A DNA stretch of 29,880 bases. It comes from an uncultured Arcanobacterium sp. (GTDB lineage: Bacteria; Actinomycetota; Actinomycetes; Actinomycetales; Actinomycetaceae). Both the position numbers and the translations under genes were made by a program. The stretch covers positions 1-29,880 of the forward strand of contig NZ_CAMXYE010000006.1 of NCBI RefSeq assembly GCF_947253055.1, written 5' to 3'. This document shows, one piece after another, positions 22,760 to 29,880 of the stretch (its first letter is position 1; each line of letters starts with the position of its first letter). The notes beneath the pieces are model-generated. The model was not told the DNA's origin. It saw nothing but the letters and a program-made list of their open reading frames with translations, and made no database searches.

Positions 22760-24187
22760 CTAAGCGATATTTTCAATCTCGATACGCAGACGCGCAAAAT
22801 CAAATTCTTTTTTACTGAAAAGCGCCCACAGTAAAGTAATTGCGGTAGAGGTACCCAGAGCCGTCAAGAAACTCCACAGATTCTGCCCGCTGAGGAACAT
22901 AGGAATTCCGGAAACTATCCCCACTGCACAAGCAATGAAGGCCCCCATGCCGCCAATACGCCGGAGATAAAGCCCGCCGATTATTGGTACTACCGCTGCA
23001 CAAGCCAGCAAATCCGCCAGTAACAGCAGGAACAGAATTGAAGGGGCGCGGTAGGCTACCAGCATTCCGAGAACGCCAAAAAGCACTACTCCTATTCGCC
23101 CGGCCAACACGGCTTGCTGGGGAGAAATCTGGGGTTTTAGTACGCGCACCACATCGAAAGAGAAGATGGAAGAGAATCCCGCGAGCGCATCTCCGCCGGT
23201 AGACGAGGCCGCCAGCACTACTACGATGCTGAAGAGAGCCGTGATCCAAGTAGGAGTATTTTCAAAAATTACCATCCCGGAAACGATAGAGGTGTGTGGC
23301 ACCTGTGTACCGAGGCCGATAGCGGCAAAACCGAGAAAAGCTGCCACTATGGTGAGGGGGAATACCATTACTGCGGCCGCTCCCAGTGAACGGTTAATGG
23401 TCTTTTGATTTTTAGCCGTGTAGATACGCTGCCAGAGGGATTGATTGAGTAGTTCTGCTGCCGTGACGGCCATAATTATCATTACGGCAAATTGCATCGA
23501 AGGATCCCAAGCAATATCTAAGAATTCGGGGCGCGCAGCGCGCACGCCTTCGTAAATAGAGGAAGTACCCCCGAGATCAAAGAGCATATAGGCTGCCGGT
23601 AAGAAAATAAGCGGAGTGATGAGCAGCGATTGTAAGCCGTTCGTAGCTATAGCTGCTTTTACGCCGCCAATTCCCGCAAAATATAGAGTGGGGAGGCCAA
23701 TGGCCAGCACGGATATCGGCATGGGAATTCCGCCTACATACTTAAATATGAGCGCTGCGCCGATTAGGTTCGATACCAGCAGTATGAACATATAAATGAC
23801 CGTCACGAAAGTAGTCAGTAATTGCATCGGCGTACCGTAACGCACCTTCGCATATTCCGCGATGGTGTGCCCCTGCGGAATGCGGGAGCGGATTTTCCGC
23901 GAAATTGGAATGAAAGTTAAATACGCTACGGTAAGAGCCAAAGCGTAACCAATCATCGCCGAAAGTCCAGAAGTATAAGCTGATTCCGCCGGGGAGAAGA
24001 TTAATCCCGTGCCGACGGCGTAAGAAATCCAAGTGGCCGTCATGAGCGACATCGTCACATTGCGCCCACCCGTAAAATAGTGTTCACTATTTTTCATTTG
24101 GCGTTTGCCGATATAGGTACCTATAAGGGCTACGCCTCCTCCTACACCTATACCTAATAATAAAATTATCCAACCAAGGGTAGTCAT
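22760..24187 (-). CDS. Sodium:solute symporter (SSS family)
   Basis: This 475-residue membrane protein belongs to the sodium/solute symporter family (PutP/PanF type). It has about 13 spans. Family signs are GRQMKNSEHYFTGGRNV after span 1, SYAVGTGLIFSPAESAY, GIGGVKAAIATNGLQS, and SSTGGDALAGFSSIFSFDVV in the region of the SSS signature. ATG 24187 follows GGAAAGG. It heads an operon with a small membrane protein and a COG0212 cyclo-ligase paralogue. An SSS protein (ThiV) has been predicted to carry the thiamin pyrimidine precursor, so a pyrimidine or thiamin-related substrate is a guess from context. No TPP riboswitch is seen upstream. Confidence 0.9.
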   Translation of the reverse strand: MTTLGWIILLLGIGVGGGVALIGTYIGKRQMKNSEHYFTGGRNVTMSLMTATWISYAVGTGLIFSPAESAYTSGLSAMIGYALALTVAYLTFIPISRKIRSRIPQGHTIAEYAKVRYGTPMQLLTTFVTVIYMFILLVSNLIGAALIFKYVGGIPMPISVLAIGLPTLYFAGIGGVKAAIATNGLQSLLITPLIFLPAAYMLFDLGGTSSIYEGVRAARPEFLDIAWDPSMQFAVMIIMAVTAAELLNQSLWQRIYTAKNQKTINRSLGAAAVMVFPLTIVAAFLGFAAIGLGTQVPHTSIVSGMVIFENTPTWITALFSIVVVLAASSTGGDALAGFSSIFSFDVVRVLKPQISPQQAVLAGRIGVVLFGVLGMLVAYRAPSILFLLLLADLLACAAVVPIIGGLYLRRIGGMGAFIACAVGIVSGIPMFLSGQNLWSFLTALGTSTAITLLWALFSKKEFDFARLRIEIENIA

Positions 24188-24317
24188 AAGTACCTTTCCA
24201 ACTTTTATTTAAGTGTGTAGACCTTTTCGAGCGTAATAGCTCCTATAGGATATTTTTGCGTATTCCAGAGAGTGGACGGTTTCAGTTCAATATATAGAAA
24301 CGTGGTTTAGCTCTCGA

Positions 24318-24361
24318 AGCTAAAACTTTTGGAGCGGAACTTCCAGAATTGAAACTTCTGG
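24318..24361. repeat. Imperfect 14-15-bp repeats with a hairpin
   Basis: AACTT recurs at 24324, 24338 and 24353, with GGAGC or a similar motif between copies. CCAGAA (24343-24348) pairs with TTCTGG (24356-24361). The copies are weak. Confidence 0.4.
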
Positions 24362-24394
24362 AGCTAAATACAAAGGGAAACTTTCTAAAGATAA

Positions 24395-24435
24395 ACGGGT
24401 GGGCAGCGGGGATATTTTCTCCACTGCCCACCCGT
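24395..24435 (-). terminator. Terminator after the purine permease gene
   Basis: ACGGGTGGGCAG (24395-24406) pairs perfectly with CTGCCCACCCGT (24424-24435). On the minus strand TTTATCTTT follows. Confidence 0.88.
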
Positions 24436-24497
24436 AATATCAGGGATTTAAATTAAGTCCGGGCAGATTAGCTAAGCCATGCAATAAGCTAAGCTGC

Positions 24498-25979
24498 TCA
24501 GCTAAAGAGTATTTGCTGAATGGGGCCCATTACGAAGTAGAGCACAAACATTACTGCCACAACCCACATGAGTGGATGTACTTTCCGGGCCTGCCCAGCC
24601 GCTACTTTCATGATGACGTAGCTGATGAAGCCCGCACCAATACCCACCGTAATCGAGTATCCGAAAGGCATAAACACGATTGTGAAGAATGCCGGTACCG
24701 CAGCGGAGAAATCATCCCAAGTAATATCGCCTACGGAACGCACCATGAGCACACCTACCGCTACCAAAGCCGTAGCTGCAGCTTCACTCGGTACTAGCGA
24801 TACGAGCGGAGCTAGGAACGTGGAGAGTAAGAAAAGAATTCCGGTGACTACCGAAGCTAAGCCAGTACGCGCACCGTCAGCCACACCCGAAGTCGATTCT
24901 ACGAATGAAGTATTGGAGGAGACGCCACCCATACCTCCCGCGATTGCAGCGATGGAATCGATGAGCAGAATTGCCTGCGTATGCGGAGGATTGCCGTCTG
25001 CGTCGAGCAAATCACCTTCAGAAGCCACTGCCACCATGGTGCCCATGGTGTCGAAGAAGTCGGCCAGCATTACGGAGAAAGCCAGCACTACCACGGCAAT
25101 TACACCGAGCTTCTGGAAGGGGCCGATCAGTGAGAACTGACCAAGCGTGGAAAACTGGGGAAGCTGTACCAGCGAATCGGAGATGGTCGGCACCGAACCA
25201 GCCCAGCCACCTAAATTTTCTTCACCTTTCGGACCAATTCCCCCCACGGCTTCCGCAATGAAAGCAATTATTGTGGAAGAGAGAATACCTAGAAGAATCG
25301 CGCCTGGAATCTTGCGCAGCATGAGTATCAAAGTGATGAAGGCGCCGAGGATAAATACCACTAGTGGCCAAGTATCAATTGAACCGGCGTTGCCAAAATT
25401 CATTAAGGTCGGGCCTTCTTTATTACCTTTGACGATGCCAGCATTAGCGAAACCTACCAACGCTACGAAAAGGCCAATGCCTACGGAAATAGCGGTGCGC
25501 AGGAATTTAGGAATCGCCCGGAAAATTGCTTCCCGCAGACCGGTGAGCACTAGGAGCACAATTACGATACCTTCTAGCACGATTACACCCATGCCGTCTG
25601 CCCAGGTCATACCAGGAAGTTGCACAATTGTGTAAGCTACTACGGAGTTCAAGCCCAAGCCAGCAGCTAAAGCGAGCGGGAAATTCGCCGCCGCACCCAT
25701 CAGAATGGTCATTACACCAGCTACTAGGGCAGTAGCAGCAGCGATGGCCGGGATATTAGCTTCCGAGCCGCCTCCGAGAAAACCGCCGGTAGAATCCGGG
25801 CCAGAAAGAATAATCGGATTTAAGACGAGAATATATACCATCGAGAGGAAGGTGACGAAACCGCCGCGTAGCTCCCGCCCGATTGTAGAATTACGCTCTT
25901 TAATGTGGAAAAACGAAACTAACCAGTTATCTTTTGCTTTTGTATTCTGCTTAGAAGCAGCTTCCTTAGTTGTATTCAC
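24498..25979 (-). CDS. NCS2-family permease, AzgA-type (guanine/hypoxanthine)
   Basis: This membrane protein of about 493 residues resembles AzgA-type nucleobase permeases. Family marks are FFHIKERNSTIGRELRGGFVTFLSMVYILVLNP near the N-terminus, SVMLADFFDTMGTMVAVASEGDLLD in the middle and SSNTSFVESTSGVADGARTGL, with a TPxxx-like hydrophobic stretch after it. It should import guanine, hypoxanthine or adenine with protons. GTG 25979 is used because it puts a normal cytoplasmic N-terminus ahead of the family start. A TTG at 26048 would add 23 residues, and neither has a clear ribosome binding site. It is a single-gene unit closed by the hairpin at 24395. No purine riboswitch is visible; an imperfect palindrome (CGAGAAA...TTTCTCG) lies just upstream. 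Confidence 0.87.
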   Translation of the reverse strand: MNTTKEAASKQNTKAKDNWLVSFFHIKERNSTIGRELRGGFVTFLSMVYILVLNPIILSGPDSTGGFLGGGSEANIPAIAAATALVAGVMTILMGAAANFPLALAAGLGLNSVVAYTIVQLPGMTWADGMGVIVLEGIVIVLLVLTGLREAIFRAIPKFLRTAISVGIGLFVALVGFANAGIVKGNKEGPTLMNFGNAGSIDTWPLVVFILGAFITLILMLRKIPGAILLGILSSTIIAFIAEAVGGIGPKGEENLGGWAGSVPTISDSLVQLPQFSTLGQFSLIGPFQKLGVIAVVVLAFSVMLADFFDTMGTMVAVASEGDLLDADGNPPHTQAILLIDSIAAIAGGMGGVSSNTSFVESTSGVADGARTGLASVVTGILFLLSTFLAPLVSLVPSEAAATALVAVGVLMVRSVGDITWDDFSAAVPAFFTIVFMPFGYSITVGIGAGFISYVIMKVAAGQARKVHPLMWVVAVMFVLYFVMGPIQQILFS

Positions 25980-26116
25980 CCTTGCAATAGTAGGCGAGAA
26001 AAGCGCTCTTTCTCGTCTATTTACTCTTTTTAAGATAAATTTTCTCAAACTATGAGATAAACGCAGGGAAAAGTGGCAGTGCTTACAGCCGAAAACGGCT
26101 TCTAGCTACACAGCAA

Positions 26117-26146
26117 GGCCTATCGCTTTAGGGCCTATCGCTTTAG
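26117..26146 (-). repeat. Perfect 15-bp tandem duplication containing the manA stop
   Basis: GGCCTATCGCTTTAG occurs at 26117-26131 and 26132-26146 with no mismatch. The manA stop (26143-26145) lies in the second copy. In gene direction the next copy supplies a second in-frame TAA. Confidence 0.92.
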
Positions 26147-27402
26147 GGCACATCCGCCTGGACGGCTTTTCCGGAACCAAAAACATCAATCGCTCCGTCT
26201 TGCAGCCCCAGAAATACTGCTTGCCCTTTTTGCAATACCCGGCGTTCCGCCGCCGTACAAAGCGTAATCTCTCCCGCCAAACAAAAAATAATTCTTGGCC
26301 CGGTATTGCGGAGACGCTGTACACCTTGATTTTCTTCCACCGTAATCACCGATAGTTCAAAATCGCGCACCGGCGCGTAGTAGGTAGTCTGCACGGGAGA
26401 TATTTGCTCAGGAGCAATTCTAATTGGCGGCGCAGCCAGCATATCCACCACTTGTAAAAGTTCATATACATCTACGTGCTTCTCCGTGAGACCCGCCCGC
26501 AAGACATTATCGGAATTTGCCATTATCTCCACGCCCATTCCCCGTAAATAAGCGTGCACCATGCCGATAGGAATATAGAGCGCTTCCCCTGGTTGCAAAG
26601 TAACCGGATTGAGCAACAAAGACACCACTACCCCCGGATCTTCCGGATAATATTTTGCCAATAACTGCACAATTGCATCTGCGCGCCGGGAGGGCGATTC
26701 GGCGGGATTTCGCGCTGCACAGGCTGCCACTACTTCCGCTATTTGCTCTGGAGACGGGCGGCTTTCCCCATCCAATAAATACTTAAATACTGCGCCCACT
26801 CCAGTTCCTGCAGGTAGTTCTACCAGCAGTTTTAGCATTTTTTGCGTAATTTCCGTATCTAAGCCCTCCAACACTTCCCGAATACGCCGCGGAGAGCGAA
26901 AACCAGCCAGAGCTTCAAAACGCTCTAGAGCATAAACTAATTCCGGTTTATGATTCTTATCCTGATAATTACGCCGCGGGGAGTTAAGCGAGATTCCCTG
27001 CGCATTTTCCCGCCGATACCCCAGCTCAGCCTGCACAGCTGAAGGGTGCACTTGCAGAGAAAGCGGGCGCTCCGGAGCAATGAGTTTTAATAAATACGGC
27101 AATTCCTGCCCAAATTGCCGCTGCACCTCTGGCCCGAGCAACCACTCGGAACCAGTCGAAAGATAATCACGCAGACTTTGCCGGCCTGAATCACCTGAAT
27201 CGCCTAAATCATCCGGCTCTGGATTTATCGACGCTAAAGCTAGGGCCTGCGGGTCTTCCGTAATGTAGCTCGAAGCGGCCGGATGAGTACCTAGCCATAA
27301 TTCCGCTAAAGGGTGGTCGGCTGGCGGATAGCCAAAAAACTCCGGAATCGCTTGAAAAGAACCCCACGCATAATCGCGCACTCTACCTTGCAGCTGTTTC
27401 AT
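26143..27402 (-). CDS. manA: Mannose-6-phosphate isomerase, class I
   Basis: This 419-residue cupin enzyme interconverts mannose 6-phosphate and fructose 6-phosphate. It shows DYAWGSFQAIPEFFG and AELWLGTHPAASS at the N-terminus. The zinc ligands are Gln117 and His119 in SLQVHPS and Glu154 in NHKPELVYAL, with the fourth His in MVHAYLRG. The class I hallmark YIPIGMVHAYLRGMGVEIMANSDNVLRAGLT is also present. The start ATG 27402 lies 14 bases after the DUF3027 stop with only a weak ribosome binding site, so it is probably in the same operon. A stretch at about residues 64-73 (DDLGDSGDSGR) comes from an in-frame 9-bp triple repeat and should be a surface loop. Confidence 0.95.
   Translation of the reverse strand: MKQLQGRVRDYAWGSFQAIPEFFGYPPADHPLAELWLGTHPAASSYITEDPQALALASINPEPDDLGDSGDSGRQSLRDYLSTGSEWLLGPEVQRQFGQELPYLLKLIAPERPLSLQVHPSAVQAELGYRRENAQGISLNSPRRNYQDKNHKPELVYALERFEALAGFRSPRRIREVLEGLDTEITQKMLKLLVELPAGTGVGAVFKYLLDGESRPSPEQIAEVVAACAARNPAESPSRRADAIVQLLAKYYPEDPGVVVSLLLNPVTLQPGEALYIPIGMVHAYLRGMGVEIMANSDNVLRAGLTEKHVDVYELLQVVDMLAAPPIRIAPEQISPVQTTYYAPVRDFELSVITVEENQGVQRLRNTGPRIIFCLAGEITLCTAAERRVLQKGQAVFLGLQDGAIDVFGSGKAVQADVP
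27185..27211 (-). repeat. In-frame 9-bp triple repeat inside manA
   Basis: CCTGAATCA, CCTGAATCG and CCTAAATCA follow one another at 27185-27211. They encode the repeated Gly-Asp-Ser loop of ManA. Confidence 0.75.
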
Positions 27403-27416
27403 TTACTGCTCACTTC

Positions 27417-28220
27417 TTATTCGCGATAACGCAGTATTTCTAAATCTGCCTCGTTCAGTACTGGCTCTGACTGCTGCCAAAGCGTGGTGCGCTTCTTAAT
27501 ATCCGTCTCTGAATGGGAACCACAGCCATGATCAAGGGAAACTACTCGACCGTCAAAAGCCGACCATTCATTGGCGCAAACGCCGAATACTCCCCGCGCC
27601 GAGCCGGCCATTTTCATTAAATATCCACAGGTAGAGCAGGATTTTCCCGCATCTCGCACTGCTTTCGTATTAGCACCCGCATCAGAATTGTACCAACGCT
27701 TAAAAGCTGCAGCGCGACCCGTTACCGAAAGTACGCGCTCCCGCCCTAGGCCTAACTCCCATTGTGCGGCTGCATCCATATCTACACCCGTTTCACCGTA
27801 GCCTTCCTGCAGCTCAACTAGGTCAGATTCGACAGGCTCTAAATTAGAATCATCTGGATTATAGGGAAGGCGATCTTCGGGATCTACATCTTCCGGGCGC
27901 AGCCGATCGGCCCACGGAGTCCAATCTGGAGCTAAAAGAGCCTCTTCCCCGGGCAGCAAAGCCACTTCATTTACCGTCACTTCTTTTTTATGAGCAGCCC
28001 GCACTAAAGTGACTGTCCAAAACCACCCAGAGTAACCAGGTAAAAGGCAAATAAAAGCATGCGAAACTACCCGCACATCTTCTTGTAGTACTCCCGCATG
28101 CGCTCCGATATTTTCCTCGGCAGTCACACTCAGGAGAGCTTCCCGCGCCAAATCAACTGCTTCTGCAAGCAGTTTTTCTTTCGCTAGTTTCGCCTTAGGT
28201 GCAATTCTTCGTTCAGACAT
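27417..28220 (-). CDS. DUF3027 family protein
   Basis: This 267-residue protein belongs to the actinobacterial DUF3027 family of unknown function. The N-terminal half contains HAFICLLPGYSGWFWTVTLVRA and the segment LLAPDWTPWADRLRPEDVDPEDRLPYNPDD, which is typical. The C-terminal part has Cys195, Cys198, Cys215 and Cys233 (CSTCGY, GVCANEWSAFDGRVVSLDHGCGSH), a likely zinc-binding cluster. ATG 28220 is chosen because GAGGA lies five bases ahead; TTG 28223 is the alternative. It overlaps the cold-shock gene by eight bases. This gene pair is common in actinobacteria, suggesting a joint role in RNA-related work, but that is inference. Confidence 0.9.
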   Translation of the reverse strand: MSERRIAPKAKLAKEKLLAEAVDLAREALLSVTAEENIGAHAGVLQEDVRVVSHAFICLLPGYSGWFWTVTLVRAAHKKEVTVNEVALLPGEEALLAPDWTPWADRLRPEDVDPEDRLPYNPDDSNLEPVESDLVELQEGYGETGVDMDAAAQWELGLGRERVLSVTGRAAAFKRWYNSDAGANTKAVRDAGKSCSTCGYLMKMAGSARGVFGVCANEWSAFDGRVVSLDHGCGSHSETDIKKRTTLWQQSEPVLNEADLEILRYRE

Positions 28221-28587
28221 CAAAATCCTCTGCGAGTGCCCGCAGCCCAGCAGCTATGCGCGCGCCCCCTTCCGGGTAACGACCGCGCCGTAACTGATCA
28301 GTAGATCTATCCAATATCTTAATTAAATCTTCGATTAGCGGCAGAATTTCCTCTGGACTGCGCCGATTCTTCTCCGCCAGCGATTCTTCTTTTTTAATTA
28401 CTGATACCTGCAGAGCTGCCTGCCCGCGCCGGGTATCTCCCAAGCCGTACTCCACAAGCGTACCGGGGCGCAAACGCGCTCCTAGCGGTACCGCACTTTT
28501 CGGCAAATAAACTTCTTGGCCGTCTTCGCCAGTAATAAAACCAAAGCCCTTCTTTTCGTCAAAGAACTTCACTTTTCCGGTGGGCAC
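28213..28587 (-). CDS. Cold-shock domain protein
   Basis: This 124-residue protein has a cold-shock domain at the N-terminus (TGKVKFFDEKKGFGFI, with RNP1 KGFGFI at 13-18) and a helical C-terminal tail of about 55 residues. Cold-shock domains bind single-stranded nucleic acid. The RNP2 segment reads EVYLPKSAV, without the His/Phe of classic VFVHFSA, so RNA affinity may differ. The start is GTG 28587: GGAGAG stands just ahead and it gives the usual M-P-T-G-K-V-K-F-F beginning, whereas ATG 28599 overlaps the ribosome binding site. It is the first gene of the operon with DUF3027 and manA. Confidence 0.88.
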   Translation of the reverse strand: MPTGKVKFFDEKKGFGFITGEDGQEVYLPKSAVPLGARLRPGTLVEYGLGDTRRGQAALQVSVIKKEESLAEKNRRSPEEILPLIEDLIKILDRSTDQLRRGRYPEGGARIAAGLRALAEDFDV

Positions 28588-28876
28588 TTTTCTCTCCATT
28601 TCTTAAAGTATTTCCTGCGGGGCGCGCAATCTAAGAACTACTTTACCTTCCGCCCGCCAGCGCAGCTTCTATAATCATATATCGAAAGCGAAGGCCGGGG
28701 AAACTGACGTATTTATCTTCTCTATTCTACCCGCTGCTAGTTATTTCTACTTCCGCGCTTCCCGCTTCCGTTTATCCTTCCTACTCTGCCCCACCAGCAA
28801 TAAAGGTGAGTTAAAATGAAGAATAAAATACAATCCATTAAAAACAGCGTTTACACATAATTGTGCAGGTACCAAT
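28588..28876. other. Intergenic region between divergent genes
   Basis: The 289 bases separate the leftward cold-shock operon from the rightward TPM gene and should hold both promoters. I see no gene, repeat or hairpin of note. The right part is AT-rich. Confidence 0.5.
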
Positions 28877-29880
28877 ATGAATATTCGGCAAAAATTTTCC
28901 CTCTTTCTCCTTGCGTTCACTTTAGGTGGGGTGCCGCTGTCGGTAGCAAGTGCCGATAGTTTAGGTGCTGATTTAGGCGCAGGTAATTTGCGCACCACTA
29001 CTTTAAGAACCCTCAATCCGAACGGAAAACTGCATAGCGAAGAACCGCTCGAATTGAAAAGTAATTTTACCGATGCGGCGGGAGTAGTTTCCGATAAAGA
29101 AGCCGTGACGGCGGCACTGCAAAAAATTCCCGGAAAAGATTTGTGGATAGTGCTAGTAAAAAATTATGAGAGTACCGATGGAAAACGATGGGAAGGAGAG
29201 CAATGGGCGAAAGAAACTTTCCAGCGTTCCCGCTTAGATTCACACGACGGCTTAATAGTTATTTCGGTGGGCACTTCGGAACTTTCCTACTGGAGCGGAG
29301 GAAGTGAAAATGGCGTCACCACGAAAATAATAGATCGCGCCACTAACGCCGATGTCCTCGATCTTTTCAGCGCTGGAAAATGGCAAGAAGGCGTGCTGCT
29401 TATTGCGGAAAATGTGCACAAGCTTTACAACAACGGCCCCACGGGTTCTTCCAGCTTCAGTATGCCGATATTTTTACTCGCAGGAGGAGCTGCCGGCATT
29501 GGTATCTTCCTCTATCTGCGCCGCAAGAAAAATTCGGGAGCGGGGGCGGAAACGGCCAGAGATAGGAAATCTACTGCCAAGCCAGAAACTTTAGCGGAAC
29601 TTTCCGGGCGCGCCAGTGCCGAGCTACTACGCGCAGATGACGCCGTGCGCGATGCCCAAGCAGAGCTAGAATTTGCGCGCGCCGAATTTGGCATACAAGA
29701 TACGCAAGAATATGCAGCTGCACTAGCCAGCGCACAAAAGAAATTAGAGAAAGCTTTTGCGCTACGCACAGCGCTCGGAGATGCTTATCCGGAGAGCCCC
29801 CAGCAGCAATGGCAGATGAATAGCAAAATTTTAGCTTTGGTAGATAGTGCGCTTACGGAACTACAGGAGCAAGAAACCGC
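28877..29880 (+). CDS. TPM-domain membrane protein, N-terminal part
   Basis: The frame starts at ATG 28877 and is still open at the window end (334 residues and two bases). Residues 1-25 form a signal peptide (MNIRQKFSLFLLAFTLGGVP) with cleavage near SVASA. A TPM domain covers about 65-165 (DLWIVLVKNY, DSHDGLIVISVGTSELSYWSG). A membrane span follows at about 198-215 (FLLAGGAAGIGIFLYL), then an Arg/Lys stop and a charged, Ala/Glu-rich coiled-coil-like region (AELLRADDAVRDAQAELEFA). Large actinobacterial TPM proteins have this layout and are thought to face the cell envelope; their function is not settled. The C-terminal part lies outside the window. Confidence 0.85.
   Translation, partial: MNIRQKFSLFLLAFTLGGVPLSVASADSLGADLGAGNLRTTTLRTLNPNGKLHSEEPLELKSNFTDAAGVVSDKEAVTAALQKIPGKDLWIVLVKNYESTDGKRWEGEQWAKETFQRSRLDSHDGLIVISVGTSELSYWSGGSENGVTTKIIDRATNADVLDLFSAGKWQEGVLLIAENVHKLYNNGPTGSSSFSMPIFLLAGGAAGIGIFLYLRRKKNSGAGAETARDRKSTAKPETLAELSGRASAELLRADDAVRDAQAELEFARAEFGIQDTQEYAAALASAQKKLEKAFALRTALGDAYPESPQQQWQMNSKILALVDSALTELQEQET

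Larger units (their letters stand above)
24188..24497. other. 310-base spacer with repeats and a terminator
   Basis: No gene is seen. The stretch holds the purine permease terminator (24395-24435), a set of imperfect repeats (24318-24361) and the presumed promoter of the symporter operon. A small hairpin GAGC/GCTC with loop GTAATA lies at 24230-24243. No thiamin or purine riboswitch core is recognisable. Confidence 0.6.

Noticed and set aside
24188..24394. Thiamin riboswitch upstream of the symporter operon
   Set aside because: The conserved CTGAGA and related core segments are missing on the minus strand.
26092..26105. AGCCG/CGGCT mini-hairpin after manA as a terminator
   Set aside because: The stem is five bases with no T-tract on the minus strand.
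25980..26116. Purine riboswitch upstream of the nucleobase permease
   Set aside because: No conserved three-way-junction core is present; the stretch has only a short imperfect palindrome.

Overview
The window looks like a chromosomal stretch of a Gram-positive actinobacterium, most likely of the Actinomycetaceae type. The reasons are the pairing of a DUF3027 protein with a short cold-shock protein, a TPM-domain surface protein, FCD-type GntR regulators, GTG and TTG starts preceded by good ribosome binding sites, and a moderate base composition with little codon bias. This is an inference from gene content only. I see no phage, transposase, CRISPR array, tRNA or rRNA.

Layout. 1-890: end of a sensor histidine kinase and its NarL-type response regulator. 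963-4572: a LacI repressor divergent from a sugar-porter permease and a PfkB sugar kinase. 4569-13790: a catabolic block with an FCD-GntR regulator, a GntP sugar-acid permease, a divergently transcribed TIM-barrel isomerase/decarboxylase-like enzyme, a 6-phosphogluconate-dehydrogenase-like oxidoreductase, a two-domain dihydroxyacetone-kinase-type kinase, a CsbD protein, a second FCD-GntR regulator, and a coupled pair of triosephosphate-isomerase-like and RpiB-like isomerases. 14041-20095: a leftward block with a second GntP permease, an SDR, another TIM-barrel isomerase-like enzyme, an MFS sugar transporter and a GH1 beta-glucosidase. 20276-21670: an amino-acid permease. 21841-24187: a leftward operon of a sodium/solute symporter, an unreported 49-residue one-span membrane protein and a 5-formyl-THF cyclo-ligase paralogue. 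24498-25979: an AzgA-type purine permease. 26143-28587: a leftward operon of cold-shock protein, DUF3027 protein and mannose-6-phosphate isomerase. 28877 to the end: an N-terminal TPM-domain protein that runs off the window.

How it works together. The enzymes at 7077-10743 and 12598-13790 match, family by family, the known D-apionate route: oxidoisomerase ApnO, decarboxylase OiaC, L-erythrulose kinase LerK, then isomerases LerI and DerI to D-erythrose 4-phosphate. A GntP permease would import the acid. The control region between permease and first enzyme (6953-7036) holds two mirror-image TTGGTCAACC-type operators, each containing the -35 element of one divergent promoter. The second block (14041-20095) looks like a further sugar or sugar-acid route of unknown substrate.

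A window-wide oddity is a set of short tandem duplications (14-31 bp, two to four copies) in the spacers. At least six genes have their stop codon inside such a repeat, and two more have one just after the stop.
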